Positions 17,990 to 27,537 of a DNA stretch of 41,625 nt are shown here, piece after piece; positions within the stretch are counted from its first letter, which is position 1, and every line of letters begins with the position of its first letter. The stretch comes from Candidatus Thorarchaeota archaeon (GTDB taxonomy: Archaea; Asgardarchaeota; Thorarchaeia; Thorarchaeales; Thorarchaeaceae). Made by a program: the position numbers and the translations under genes. The notes under the pieces were generated by a model that ran no database searches, had not been told where the DNA came from, and worked only from the letters and a program-made list of their open reading frames with translations. The DNA lies in assembly GCA_030612005.1 (NCBI GenBank), contig JAUWOU010000012.1:1-41625 (forward strand), written 5' to 3'.

Positions 17990-19372
17990 GTGTTCGAAAG
18001 AGTAGCGTTGCTAAGAAAATACATTTCACTTCTATCCAAGAAGGAAGTGAAGAGATGGCTTATTCTAATGGCTATAGCGTTTGCTTTCTACTTCCCTTTG
18101 GGGGTAAGTGGTACTTGGTATAGACCTCTGAATGCAACATTCAACATAGCTGGAACCATTGGTTGGCTTTTAGCTACTGGATTTCCTTTTGTGATTGGAG
18201 CATCACTGATTCTCTGTTCAGATCAGACACGAAATAACATTGTAGCGTATACACGAACCCACGAAAAAATGAAGTTCTCATATCTCTTTGTTTCTTTCAC
18301 AGTATTGACCCTAGTAGTTATGGCAGCTGCATCCTTTGCAGGTCTACTAATTGCTGTTAGTGTATCTGGGAATATAGCAATCCTTGGTGTTCTTCCCCAA
18401 TTAGTAGGAATCACATTGTTCCTCTCCTTGCTTCTGACCCCAATCTATGCACTAATTGCCATTGAATTCGATAGTATGAGCAAGTCAATTGTAATAGGAT
18501 TCTTCCTATCCATTGCACTTGTTGCTACAACAGGTCAACCAGGATTTCCCATAAATTACCCCGAGGTTTCGTTCTTTGGACCTGCACATCTACTATCTGC
18601 ATTACTGTTCATCTCTATAGGCGCTTATGGAAATTACAGTGCAGAATTTTTTGTTGGGACTCTCTTTCAACCAATTCATGTGGTTGCTCCAATCCTAGTG
18701 TGGAGTTTCATTTCGATTGTTTGCTATTACGTGGCAAGAAAGGTGTTCTCCAACAACCTATCCCGATGGATTAAGGAGAGGGAAGGTTGGCTCTCAAGTG
18801 GCCAGTCGAAAACAGAACTGGATGATTCAACCCTACCTGCAAATCTTCCAACAATTCGAAAAGAGCTTTATAAAAGACAGAGAAAAGCTGTGGTAGTATC
18901 TGTTGCCATCATTATTCTGATTTTTATCGGGGGATTCGGATATACACAAGTGAAACAGGGGGAATGGACCCAAGTTGTGTATGAGAGTCCATCTGAAGGG
19001 GAAACAGTTGCAATTGGAGACTGGTTGCAGGGATCTTTTACGGGAGTTGAATCTCCATCATCGATAATGTTAGGAGTGACATGTCAGGGTAGAATTCTTG
19101 ACTGGAGTGGTGGGAGTGGATATGTGTATTTTACATTCGAACATAGAGCTATGACCTTAAGTGAATTCCAAGGTCTTAATGAAACTGAGTTCACCCGATT
19201 ATTTGATTCATCAGAAAGCGGAAATCATGGTGTCATTGGGACTTTTAGTAGCGGTCTTGGTGGGCCAATTCATGACTCAGAGTATGTTTGGGTTCTGCGA
19301 TTTAATGATGTCAATGAACGAACTTCTGGATCTGTAGATATTTGGTTTCAGGTGATCCTCAGAGCTTTCTAG
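17990..19372 (+). CDS. Multi-TM membrane protein with a C-terminal extracytoplasmic domain
   Basis: 460 aa; about 7 hydrophobic segments, a further TM (VVVSVAIIILIFIGGFGYTQV), then a soluble beta-rich domain. Confidence 0.75.
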   Translation: MFERVALLRKYISLLSKKEVKRWLILMAIAFAFYFPLGVSGTWYRPLNATFNIAGTIGWLLATGFPFVIGASLILCSDQTRNNIVAYTRTHEKMKFSYLFVSFTVLTLVVMAAASFAGLLIAVSVSGNIAILGVLPQLVGITLFLSLLLTPIYALIAIEFDSMSKSIVIGFFLSIALVATTGQPGFPINYPEVSFFGPAHLLSALLFISIGAYGNYSAEFFVGTLFQPIHVVAPILVWSFISIVCYYVARKVFSNNLSRWIKEREGWLSSGQSKTELDDSTLPANLPTIRKELYKRQRKAVVVSVAIIILIFIGGFGYTQVKQGEWTQVVYESPSEGETVAIGDWLQGSFTGVESPSSIMLGVTCQGRILDWSGGSGYVYFTFEHRAMTLSEFQGLNETEFTRLFDSSESGNHGVIGTFSSGLGGPIHDSEYVWVLRFNDVNERTSGSVDIWFQVILRAF

Positions 19373-19390
19373 CAAATCTCACCCTCAGTG

Positions 19391-19474
19391 CCATTTCTTC
19401 TAAGACTGAAAATCTGATTCATTCTAAGCGGTGTTATGAAGGATAAGAAAGAGAAAAGGAGAAGGCGGAGAGAT
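19391..19474 (+). repeat. About 80-bp direct repeat, copy 2
   Basis: CCATTTCTTCTAAGACTGAAAATCTGATTCATTCTAAGCGGTGTTATGAAGGATAAGAAAGAGAAAAGGAGAAGGCGGAGAGAT. Confidence 0.85.
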
Positions 19475-19783
19475 AGAGTCTATCTCAGCGCCTGTAATAG
19501 GAGAAAGCATGTGTGATTGCGTGAGTGGAGATTGGCTTACTAGGAGCCTTTCTCTTGGTTGTCTTAGCGAACGCCATGATAATCTACCTCACAACGGTCG
19601 CGTAAGCGTAAGCAACAGCATCGGTAGATACCTTGCGTTTGTTCTTCAGCACGGAGTTAGATCGGTTGTTAGTTGTTAGAGCCATAATAGTTCACAAGAT
19701 ATACTGCTCGTATTTAGTATATATACCAAAGGCACTATTGAGGGTCACAATTGAGAGTCACATGTTGTGACTATTGCAGAACG

Positions 19784-20203
19784 TCATTTAATGTGCAATC
19801 TAGTGTCACAGAATGGACAAAGAAAAACATCTGTTTCAACAGGAATTGCATTGACCAGCTCAAAGGACATGCCACAGTTTGAACAGCGCACAGTATCACT
19901 GAGATTTGCTCGTTCAGTAGGAAGAGCATGTTTTCGCATTGATTCGAGAATTCGATCATCTTCATTGATGTCAGTAGGAGCGATGTCGCGACCTTGTGCC
20001 CAGCGAAATGTAACGTATAGCAAGAACACTATCATAGGAATGTAAAGAAAGGTATAGAGAAAGATGGCTTCAAGTGGGACACTTATGATGATACCATAAA
20101 TACCGAGGATGCCTAGGACTAGAACAAGAACAAAGAGCATCCACCTACCCATATTTGAACCATTGTTTTGGTATGAATCATCATAGTAATCATCGTTCAT
20201 CAT
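19784..20203 (-). CDS. Membrane protein with C-terminal zinc ribbon
   Basis: Two TM segments, then CSNCGMSFELVNAIPVETDVFLCPFCDTRL. Confidence 0.7.
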   Translation of the reverse strand: MMNDDYYDDSYQNNGSNMGRWMLFVLVLVLGILGIYGIIISVPLEAIFLYTFLYIPMIVFLLYVTFRWAQGRDIAPTDINEDDRILESMRKHALPTERANLSDTVRCSNCGMSFELVNAIPVETDVFLCPFCDTRLHIK

Positions 20204-20294
20204 GAGAAGTACACCCTACCATCATTTGGTGCATGAAACCTTCTAATATCTTCTATCGCAATGTTGCTAAATCTAATGAAAAAAGAAAGAAATA

Positions 20295-20313
20295 CGGGCC
20301 TTGCTGGCCCGTT
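20295..20313 (-). terminator. Hairpin terminator of the EF-1A gene
   Basis: ACGGGCC-TTGCT-GGCCCGT with a T-rich tract on the minus-strand 3' side, just after the EF-1A stop. Confidence 0.65.
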
Positions 20314-20321
20314 TCTCAAAG

Positions 20322-21632
20322 TTACAATTTTCTTTTAGTGACCTTAGTCACAACACCAACAGCTACAGTCATACCCATGTCACGGACAGCAAACCTGCCG
20401 AGTTGTGGGAATTTCTTGTAGGATTCGATGACCATTGGTTTTAGAGGTACCAACTTGGCAATCATGGACTCGCCTTTCTTGACAAAGTCTGGTTTCTCCT
20501 CAGTGACCTGTCCAGTAGCTTGGTCAAGCTTCTGTAAGATCTCGTCGAACCTGCAAGCGACCTGAGCGGTGTGTGCATGAATGACTGGTGTATAACCAAC
20601 AGTGATAGCACTTGGGTGCTGGATGACCATCACCTGACCGGTATAGTCAGCAGCAACTGTGGGTGGTTTATCTGTTGGACCAGCAACATCTCCACGACCT
20701 AGGTCTTTTCTATCAATACCTCGTATATTGAAACCGATGTTATCACCAGGTACTGCCTCAGGCATTATCTCATGATGCATCTCGATAGACTTGACTTCTC
20801 CAGTCTTGTTCGGGGGCATGAAAGTCACTTCTTGTCCTGACTTCAGGATACCAGTTTCAACACGACCTACTGGTACTGTACCAACACCCTTGATTGAGTA
20901 TACATCATTGATTGGTATACGCAAATCCTTGTCAGTTGGCTTCGGTGGAAGTGCAACTAAATCAAGTGCTTCAAGAAGGCAGGGACCATCGTACCATGGT
21001 GTGAATTGGGGGGTCTTCTCCTTCAGGTTAGCAGCATCGAGTGCTGAAGTTGGAATGAATGGAACTGTACCTTCCTTGTAGCCAATAGTGGCTAAGAATC
21101 CACCAACTTCGTCTTTGATCTCATTGTATCTATCTTCGCTGTACTTGACGCTATCATCGTCGAACTTGTTCACCGCCACAATTAAGCTTGGTACTCCAAG
21201 AGTCATAGCAAGGTAAGCATGCTCCTTAGTCTGACCACCAGGTCCGATACCAGCTTCAAACTCTCCTCGCTTTGCAGACACAACAAGCAGACCAACATCA
21301 GCCTGTGAGGCGCCAGTGATCATGTTCTTGATGAAGTCTTTATGTCCGGGAGCATCGATAATTGTGTAGTAGTATTTGTCAGTGAGGAACTTAAAGAAGG
21401 CAATATCAATTGTGAGGCCTCTTTCTCTCTCTTCCTTGAGTCTGTCAAGTGCGAAAGCCCAAGCCCAGGATGGTCTTCCTAGTGCCTCAGCCTCAGCTTT
21501 GTGTGCCTGAAAAGTTCGCTCATCTACTGCACCGGTCTCGTATAGCAATCTGCCCGTCATAGTGCTTTTACCGTGGTCTACGTGCCCTATGACGACGAGA
21601 TTGAGGTGCTCTTTTTCTCTTTTTTTGCTCAA
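20322..21632 (-). CDS. tuf: Translation elongation factor EF-1 alpha
   Basis: LNLVVIGHVDHGKSTMTGRLLYETGAVDERT; DAPGHKDFIKNMITGASQAD; NKFDD. Confidence 0.97.
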   Translation of the reverse strand: MSKKREKEHLNLVVIGHVDHGKSTMTGRLLYETGAVDERTFQAHKAEAEALGRPSWAWAFALDRLKEERERGLTIDIAFFKFLTDKYYYTIIDAPGHKDFIKNMITGASQADVGLLVVSAKRGEFEAGIGPGGQTKEHAYLAMTLGVPSLIVAVNKFDDDSVKYSEDRYNEIKDEVGGFLATIGYKEGTVPFIPTSALDAANLKEKTPQFTPWYDGPCLLEALDLVALPPKPTDKDLRIPINDVYSIKGVGTVPVGRVETGILKSGQEVTFMPPNKTGEVKSIEMHHEIMPEAVPGDNIGFNIRGIDRKDLGRGDVAGPTDKPPTVAADYTGQVMVIQHPSAITVGYTPVIHAHTAQVACRFDEILQKLDQATGQVTEEKPDFVKKGESMIAKLVPLKPMVIESYKKFPQLGRFAVRDMGMTVAVGVVTKVTKRKL

Positions 21633-21974
21633 TCTTATTCACCACGTTTTTTTAGCCTGTCCAGTGAATGTGACAGACTTTTTATGCTCCTTCGTGGGAT
21701 GCTTTTAACGGTTTCGACAGGTTCGCTTAACCATTGAGATACCAAGCCATTTGAGTTATTATTCAATCATCTTTGAGAATTAGAATGCTCCAGAAGATAA
21801 CAGAATTGTTTCAAGTCTTTGCTTGATGTTTTGTGTAATTGATTTAGTTCCTTCAAACGTCCCTTCAAGATTGCGGAACAAGTATAGATGCACCTCGCTA
21901 CTCTCATTACTCAAACACATCTCTTCATACAAAAAATTGTATGAGTTCATATACTCACATCAGCATGAAATGTT

Positions 21975-22289
21975 ATGAGAGGACTAGGTATGTGGATTAG
22001 GGTCTTAGATAAGACTCGACGTGCGCGACTGAAAGCCCAGAGGAAGAAGCCTTCTTCTAAAGGGAAGTCCTTACTCTTCAATAAAGAACAATCATCAGGT
22101 TCTGAAGAGTCCGCGGCTGTTCACTATGTCCAAAAGGACCTTGCTAGTTTCAGTGATGAATCTAACAAGAGTGATAATGACCTCGCCGTAGCAAGAACTG
22201 TGGAAATATTCTCTGTTGCTAGAAGTGATGTTCAAGCACTAAAACAGGAGAAGGAAGCCAGGTCTTCAGGAGGGATTCCATCCCAATGA
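21975..22289 (+). CDS. Small hydrophilic hypothetical protein
   Basis: 104-aa ORF; basic N-terminus, Ser/Glu/Lys-rich; no recognisable family. Confidence 0.35.
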   Translation: MRGLGMWIRVLDKTRRARLKAQRKKPSSKGKSLLFNKEQSSGSEESAAVHYVQKDLASFSDESNKSDNDLAVARTVEIFSVARSDVQALKQEKEARSSGGIPSQ

Positions 22290-22486
22290 ACGTTGACAAA
22301 ACTCTTGCTAATTTTTTTAATTCCTTGGAATTACGAGGAGGTGGCGACACTGGCAGGAGAAGGGTGGAACATAGAGGTTTCTTACTGTTGTGATTTACTC
22401 ACAACATAATGTAAGAAATAGGTCATTAGAATACAACTGAACCAATTCAGTTCCAGCTGAGGTTTTCGAAATGGTGTCTATACAAA

Positions 22487-23050
22487 CTAAGCATCAAAGG
22501 GATCAGGTATGAGACCTTCAGTCCATATACGAATCTGTTCCCAATCACGAAGGTCAACACGCCCAGGAGTTTCCTCACCTTCTTCAGCAAATGACTTTAC
22601 GATCGCTTGCATAATAGCTTTCGTCAGGATGTTCCCTTTTGATGTGTCAATGAGTCCACCAAAGAGACCCATGGAAATTGGGATTATCTCTGGGAAATCA
22701 GCGGCGATATTGTCAAGATAGTTTCTACGCGCCTGATTGCAGGATTCTGGTTTAGCAGCAGTCATACAGGATACAAAGAGTGCAATCTTCTTTCTTGAGA
22801 GGATTACAGGATGTTTTTTTAGAAATTGCAGAGGCTCTTTGGTCCATTTTCCCATCTGGATTCCACTGCCTACAACCACAAGATCAAAGGTTTCTAGATT
22901 CTTAACTTTGTTTTTCTTCAGATTGATAATATCCACTGTAGCGCCATGATTACGCAGAATCTCACCGATATTTTCCGCAATCTCACCTGCCGAACCATAC
23001 CTTGTGCCATAACAAACTAGAATCTTATCATTCATTCTAATCACTCTCAA
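22487..23050 (-). CDS. Flavodoxin-domain protein (HemG/protoporphyrinogen oxidase-like)
   Basis: KILVCYGTRYGSAGEIAENIGEIL; DLVVVGSGIQMGKWTKEPLQFL; ALFVSCMTA. Confidence 0.8.
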   Translation of the reverse strand: MRVIRMNDKILVCYGTRYGSAGEIAENIGEILRNHGATVDIINLKKNKVKNLETFDLVVVGSGIQMGKWTKEPLQFLKKHPVILSRKKIALFVSCMTAAKPESCNQARRNYLDNIAADFPEIIPISMGLFGGLIDTSKGNILTKAIMQAIVKSFAEEGEETPGRVDLRDWEQIRIWTEGLIPDPFDA

Positions 23051-23984
23051 CGAATTTGTCAGGCATTATAAGGTCTTCACTAGATTTCTTACGAACTTGG
23101 GTCATCTGAGCGAGAATCACTCCAACTATGGTGAGAAATCCTCCAGTTATCTGGAGTAAGGTGATTGTTTCATGGAGAATAAGAACTGACATCAAAACTC
23201 CCCAAACGGCAATCAAATTCAGTGTAATCTGAACTCGTGATGCCTCGATATACTTCATAGATTGATAGTAGAGAATGAATGCCATCACAGTGTTTACAAT
23301 TGCGACCCATGCTATTACAAGCCAAGTAAAGGCACTCATTCTGAATAGAACAGTAACATCTTCAAGAATTGCAGCAGAAATCCAGATGAATGGAACTGCA
23401 AATAATGTGCTATAGAAAGTGACAGTCACTGCATTTTCATATTTTACAGCAATTTTCCCAGCAATCCCATTGATTGCAAAGAAGAATGTTGATGCAATCA
23501 CAATGATATCTCCAATAATCCTTTGGACATTGATAGCTGCGTATTCTGGAGATGTGTTCACAACTATGAGAATTACACCAATTGTTGCAAGAAATAGTCC
23601 AAGAATCTTATCAAGTGTTATCCTTTCCTTCAGTAAAGGAGCTGCAAGAATCACCGCAAAAATAGGTGTGAGATTCAATAGTATGAGAGCATCACTTGCA
23701 GTTGTCATATTAAGGCCAATATACTGCAATATCTGAGAGATGAAAGGACCACTAAGTCCTGCAACTAGCAATATTTTCCAGCTCTTTTTCAAATTTCCTG
23801 ATTTATTTTTCCGATTCTGTTGGAGAATCAAAGCCAGAAGAAAAGGACAAGCAAGTGTGTACCTTAGTGCTACAAACACAATTGGACTCACTTCATTAAA
23901 AATCAGTTTAGCAAATATCAGTGAGGATGACCAAGCAATTGTTGTTATGATAAGAGCTAGATATGATAACGAAACCCTATTCAT
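23037..23984 (-). CDS. EamA/DMT-family transporter
   Basis: About 10 TM segments with the two-fold EamA pattern (ALRYTLACPFLLALIL; LNLIAVWGVLMSVLILHETIT). Confidence 0.85.
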   Translation of the reverse strand: MNRVSLSYLALIITTIAWSSSLIFAKLIFNEVSPIVFVALRYTLACPFLLALILQQNRKNKSGNLKKSWKILLVAGLSGPFISQILQYIGLNMTTASDALILLNLTPIFAVILAAPLLKERITLDKILGLFLATIGVILIVVNTSPEYAAINVQRIIGDIIVIASTFFFAINGIAGKIAVKYENAVTVTFYSTLFAVPFIWISAAILEDVTVLFRMSAFTWLVIAWVAIVNTVMAFILYYQSMKYIEASRVQITLNLIAVWGVLMSVLILHETITLLQITGGFLTIVGVILAQMTQVRKKSSEDLIMPDKFVESD

Positions 23985-24060
23985 CCTTGGTTCCTCTAAT
24001 TGAAACTAGAGCATTGAAACCTCTGATAAGATGACCTGATTGGTCATAAAATATAGAGAT

Positions 24061-24080
24061 TGCACGGGAAAGCCCGTGCA
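24061..24080 (-). terminator. Hairpin terminator of the rpoB-...-S12-S7 operon
   Basis: TGCACGGG-AAAG-CCCGTGCA immediately 3' of S7, followed on the minus strand by T/A-rich sequence. Confidence 0.6.
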
Positions 24081-24092
24081 GATGGATTATAA

Positions 24093-24752
24093 TTACCTTG
24101 CTGAACGTGCTATTCGCTCTCGTTCATCTTTCCTAGCAACTGCAAAGCTACCAGGATCTTTCTTGTAAGCAAGAAGTAGCTCGTCTGTTATACACTCTTC
24201 AAATGACTTTGCATTCTTGTGTGCAGAACGTACAGCACCTACGCTTAGGTACTTTAGAGCAAGGTCGACTCTGCGTTGAGGAGCTACATCCACTGAGCGG
24301 GGGTATGCCATCCCACCGTAAGAGATTCTGGTTGTTTCCTCAGAAGGTGCAGAGTTCTCGATTGCAGTGACCAAAACTTGGATTGGGTTCATTCCAGTTC
24401 TGTAGTCAATCATCTCAAAGACACGTTTCAAAGTGTTCAATGCCTTCAATTTCTTGCCAGCATTTCTTCCAGATCGGGTCTTCTTGTCTTTTCGGCGCCC
24501 TGCATTCAATAGCTTATTGACAAAACGCTCAACAATTGGAACGTTGGACTTGTGGAATCTCTTGTGTGCATGTCTACCAGAAGTATGTGGAATAAGTACT
24601 GGTCTCAGTGAGATGTATCGAATAAGACCTATATCTTTGACCTCAACTTCTGTGGGGTCCCATTTACCAAATACGAGAAGAGTTGGTGGTATATGAGAGG
24701 GAGCCGCTTCAACAACTGGTTCAACTGATTTTTCTTCTGCCATGATTACCAC
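24093..24752 (-). CDS. rps7: 30S ribosomal protein S7
   Basis: VERFVNKLLNAGRRKDKKTRSGRNAGKKLKALNTLKRVFEMIDYRTGMNPIQVLVTAIENSAPSEETTRISYGGMAYPRSVDVAPQRRVDLALK. Confidence 0.96.
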   Translation of the reverse strand: MVIMAEEKSVEPVVEAAPSHIPPTLLVFGKWDPTEVEVKDIGLIRYISLRPVLIPHTSGRHAHKRFHKSNVPIVERFVNKLLNAGRRKDKKTRSGRNAGKKLKALNTLKRVFEMIDYRTGMNPIQVLVTAIENSAPSEETTRISYGGMAYPRSVDVAPQRRVDLALKYLSVGAVRSAHKNAKSFEECITDELLLAYKKDPGSFAVARKDERERIARSAR

Positions 24753-25196
24753 CTAGCGTATTGGTTTCTCCTTTCTGCCGTAAATCAGAGATTCTAAGCC
24801 GACTCCGTTGACTTTGATAACTTTCCAACTCACACCAGGAAGATCTCCTACTGGACCACCTTGAGCACCACCAATTCCCTCAATGAGTACAGTATCATGT
24901 TCATCGATGTATTTCAAACCACCATCCCCAGGAATGAAAGCAGTGATTTGTTTTCCGTTCTTGGACAGTTGAATCCTGACAGCTTTTCGAATAGCTGAGT
25001 TTGGCTGTTTTGATTCGATACCGACCTTCTCTAGAACGATTCCTCGAGCTTGGGGAGCACCCTCTAATGGGTCACTCTTTTTCCTAAGCTTTAGGACTCT
25101 TCTTTTGTAGGCGGCTTTCTTCCAGCGGAACTTCTTTCTCTTTCGTAGAAGAGGTCGCGCTGCGAACTCGCCAACTGGGGATTTTGAACCTGTCAA
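24753..25196 (-). CDS. rps12: 30S ribosomal protein S12
   Basis: [47 protein letters not shown]. Confidence 0.97.
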   Translation of the reverse strand: MTGSKSPVGEFAARPLLRKRKKFRWKKAAYKRRVLKLRKKSDPLEGAPQARGIVLEKVGIESKQPNSAIRKAVRIQLSKNGKQITAFIPGDGGLKYIDEHDTVLIEGIGGAQGGPVGDLPGVSWKVIKVNGVGLESLIYGRKEKPIR

Positions 25197-25326
25197 AGAT
25201 ATCTAACCTCGTAATGATAGAGTCACCATTCATGGTATACTCTATGTGGTGCTGAAGCCTTCCGGCTAGTGTTTCCTTAAAAGCCTTATCAAATAAGCTC
25301 AGTTTTGAATGGTGAAAAAGAGGTTC

Positions 25327-25761
25327 CTAAGCAATTACTACATTGTCTAGGTCAAAATGACGTTTAACTAGGATACGGGCGCGAGCGACATTTCTTCCCT
25401 CACGACCTATGGCAATACCGCGATCTTCACTCTTTACAGTGACTGAAGCTACCTTGTTACCATCGCGACGCTCTATGATTTTTACTGCTTCAACTCGAGC
25501 CGGAGCAAGAGCGCTCTTTACGAAATCCTCAACGGTTTCAGCCATCTCAACTACATCTACAACTCTACCAAAAACATCAGAAGCAGCTTTAACATTGACA
25601 CCGCCCCTACCTATTGCCTTACCAAGCTGCTTGGCTCGTACAACAACAATGATACGTTTTCCTTCGTCATCACGGATAATATCGATTGCTGCAGCGCCAG
25701 TGATTTGCTCAAATCTGGCAATCATTGCCATGTCATCCATTGATAACTTGATTTTACCCAA
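25327..25761 (-). CDS. nusA: Transcription factor NusA (archaeal, KH domains)
   Basis: RAKQLGKAIGRGGVNVKAASDVFGRVVDVVE; DRGIAIGREGRNVARARILVKRHF. Confidence 0.9.
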   Translation of the reverse strand: MGKIKLSMDDMAMIARFEQITGAAAIDIIRDDEGKRIIVVVRAKQLGKAIGRGGVNVKAASDVFGRVVDVVEMAETVEDFVKSALAPARVEAVKIIERRDGNKVASVTVKSEDRGIAIGREGRNVARARILVKRHFDLDNVVIA

Positions 25762-25771
25762 GAATCTCGCC

Positions 25772-26101
25772 TCAGACCATCTTTAGAATTTTGGAGTCAC
25801 CAGGTTTGATGATTGCAATGGCAGAAACCATGAAGGGTTTACCTACAGTTTCACCGAGATCCCATGAGGTGCCTTCAAATATTTGAACTTTGATTCCAGA
25901 TAACTGAGCGTATCTTTCAATGTCAGCATATTCGTTCTTTGGGCAGTTGGCAGCTACTACAACTAATTTTGCCTTGCCTTTCTTTATAGCATCAATTGAT
26001 GACTTTGCTCCTATCTTGCACTCACCTGTGCTTACTGCGCTTGCAATTGGTTGATTCAGGCTCATATTATAGACCTCTTTGCTGTTTGTAGACACACCCA
26101 A
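25772..26101 (-). CDS. rpl30e: 50S ribosomal protein L30e
   Basis: STGECKIGAKSSIDAIKKGKAKLVVVAANCPKNEYADIERYAQLSGIKVQIFEGTSWDLGETVGKPF; the first ~12 residues may be over-extended. Confidence 0.92.
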   Translation of the reverse strand: MGVSTNSKEVYNMSLNQPIASAVSTGECKIGAKSSIDAIKKGKAKLVVVAANCPKNEYADIERYAQLSGIKVQIFEGTSWDLGETVGKPFMVSAIAIIKPGDSKILKMV

Positions 26102-26163
26102 ACAAGTTGCGTCAAATGACTTTCTGTTTTAATGCTTCCGTCATGGACTCCTTATAGCTCATC

Positions 26164-27525
<1,362 letters not shown>

Positions 27526-27537
27526 CTAGACCTCCCC

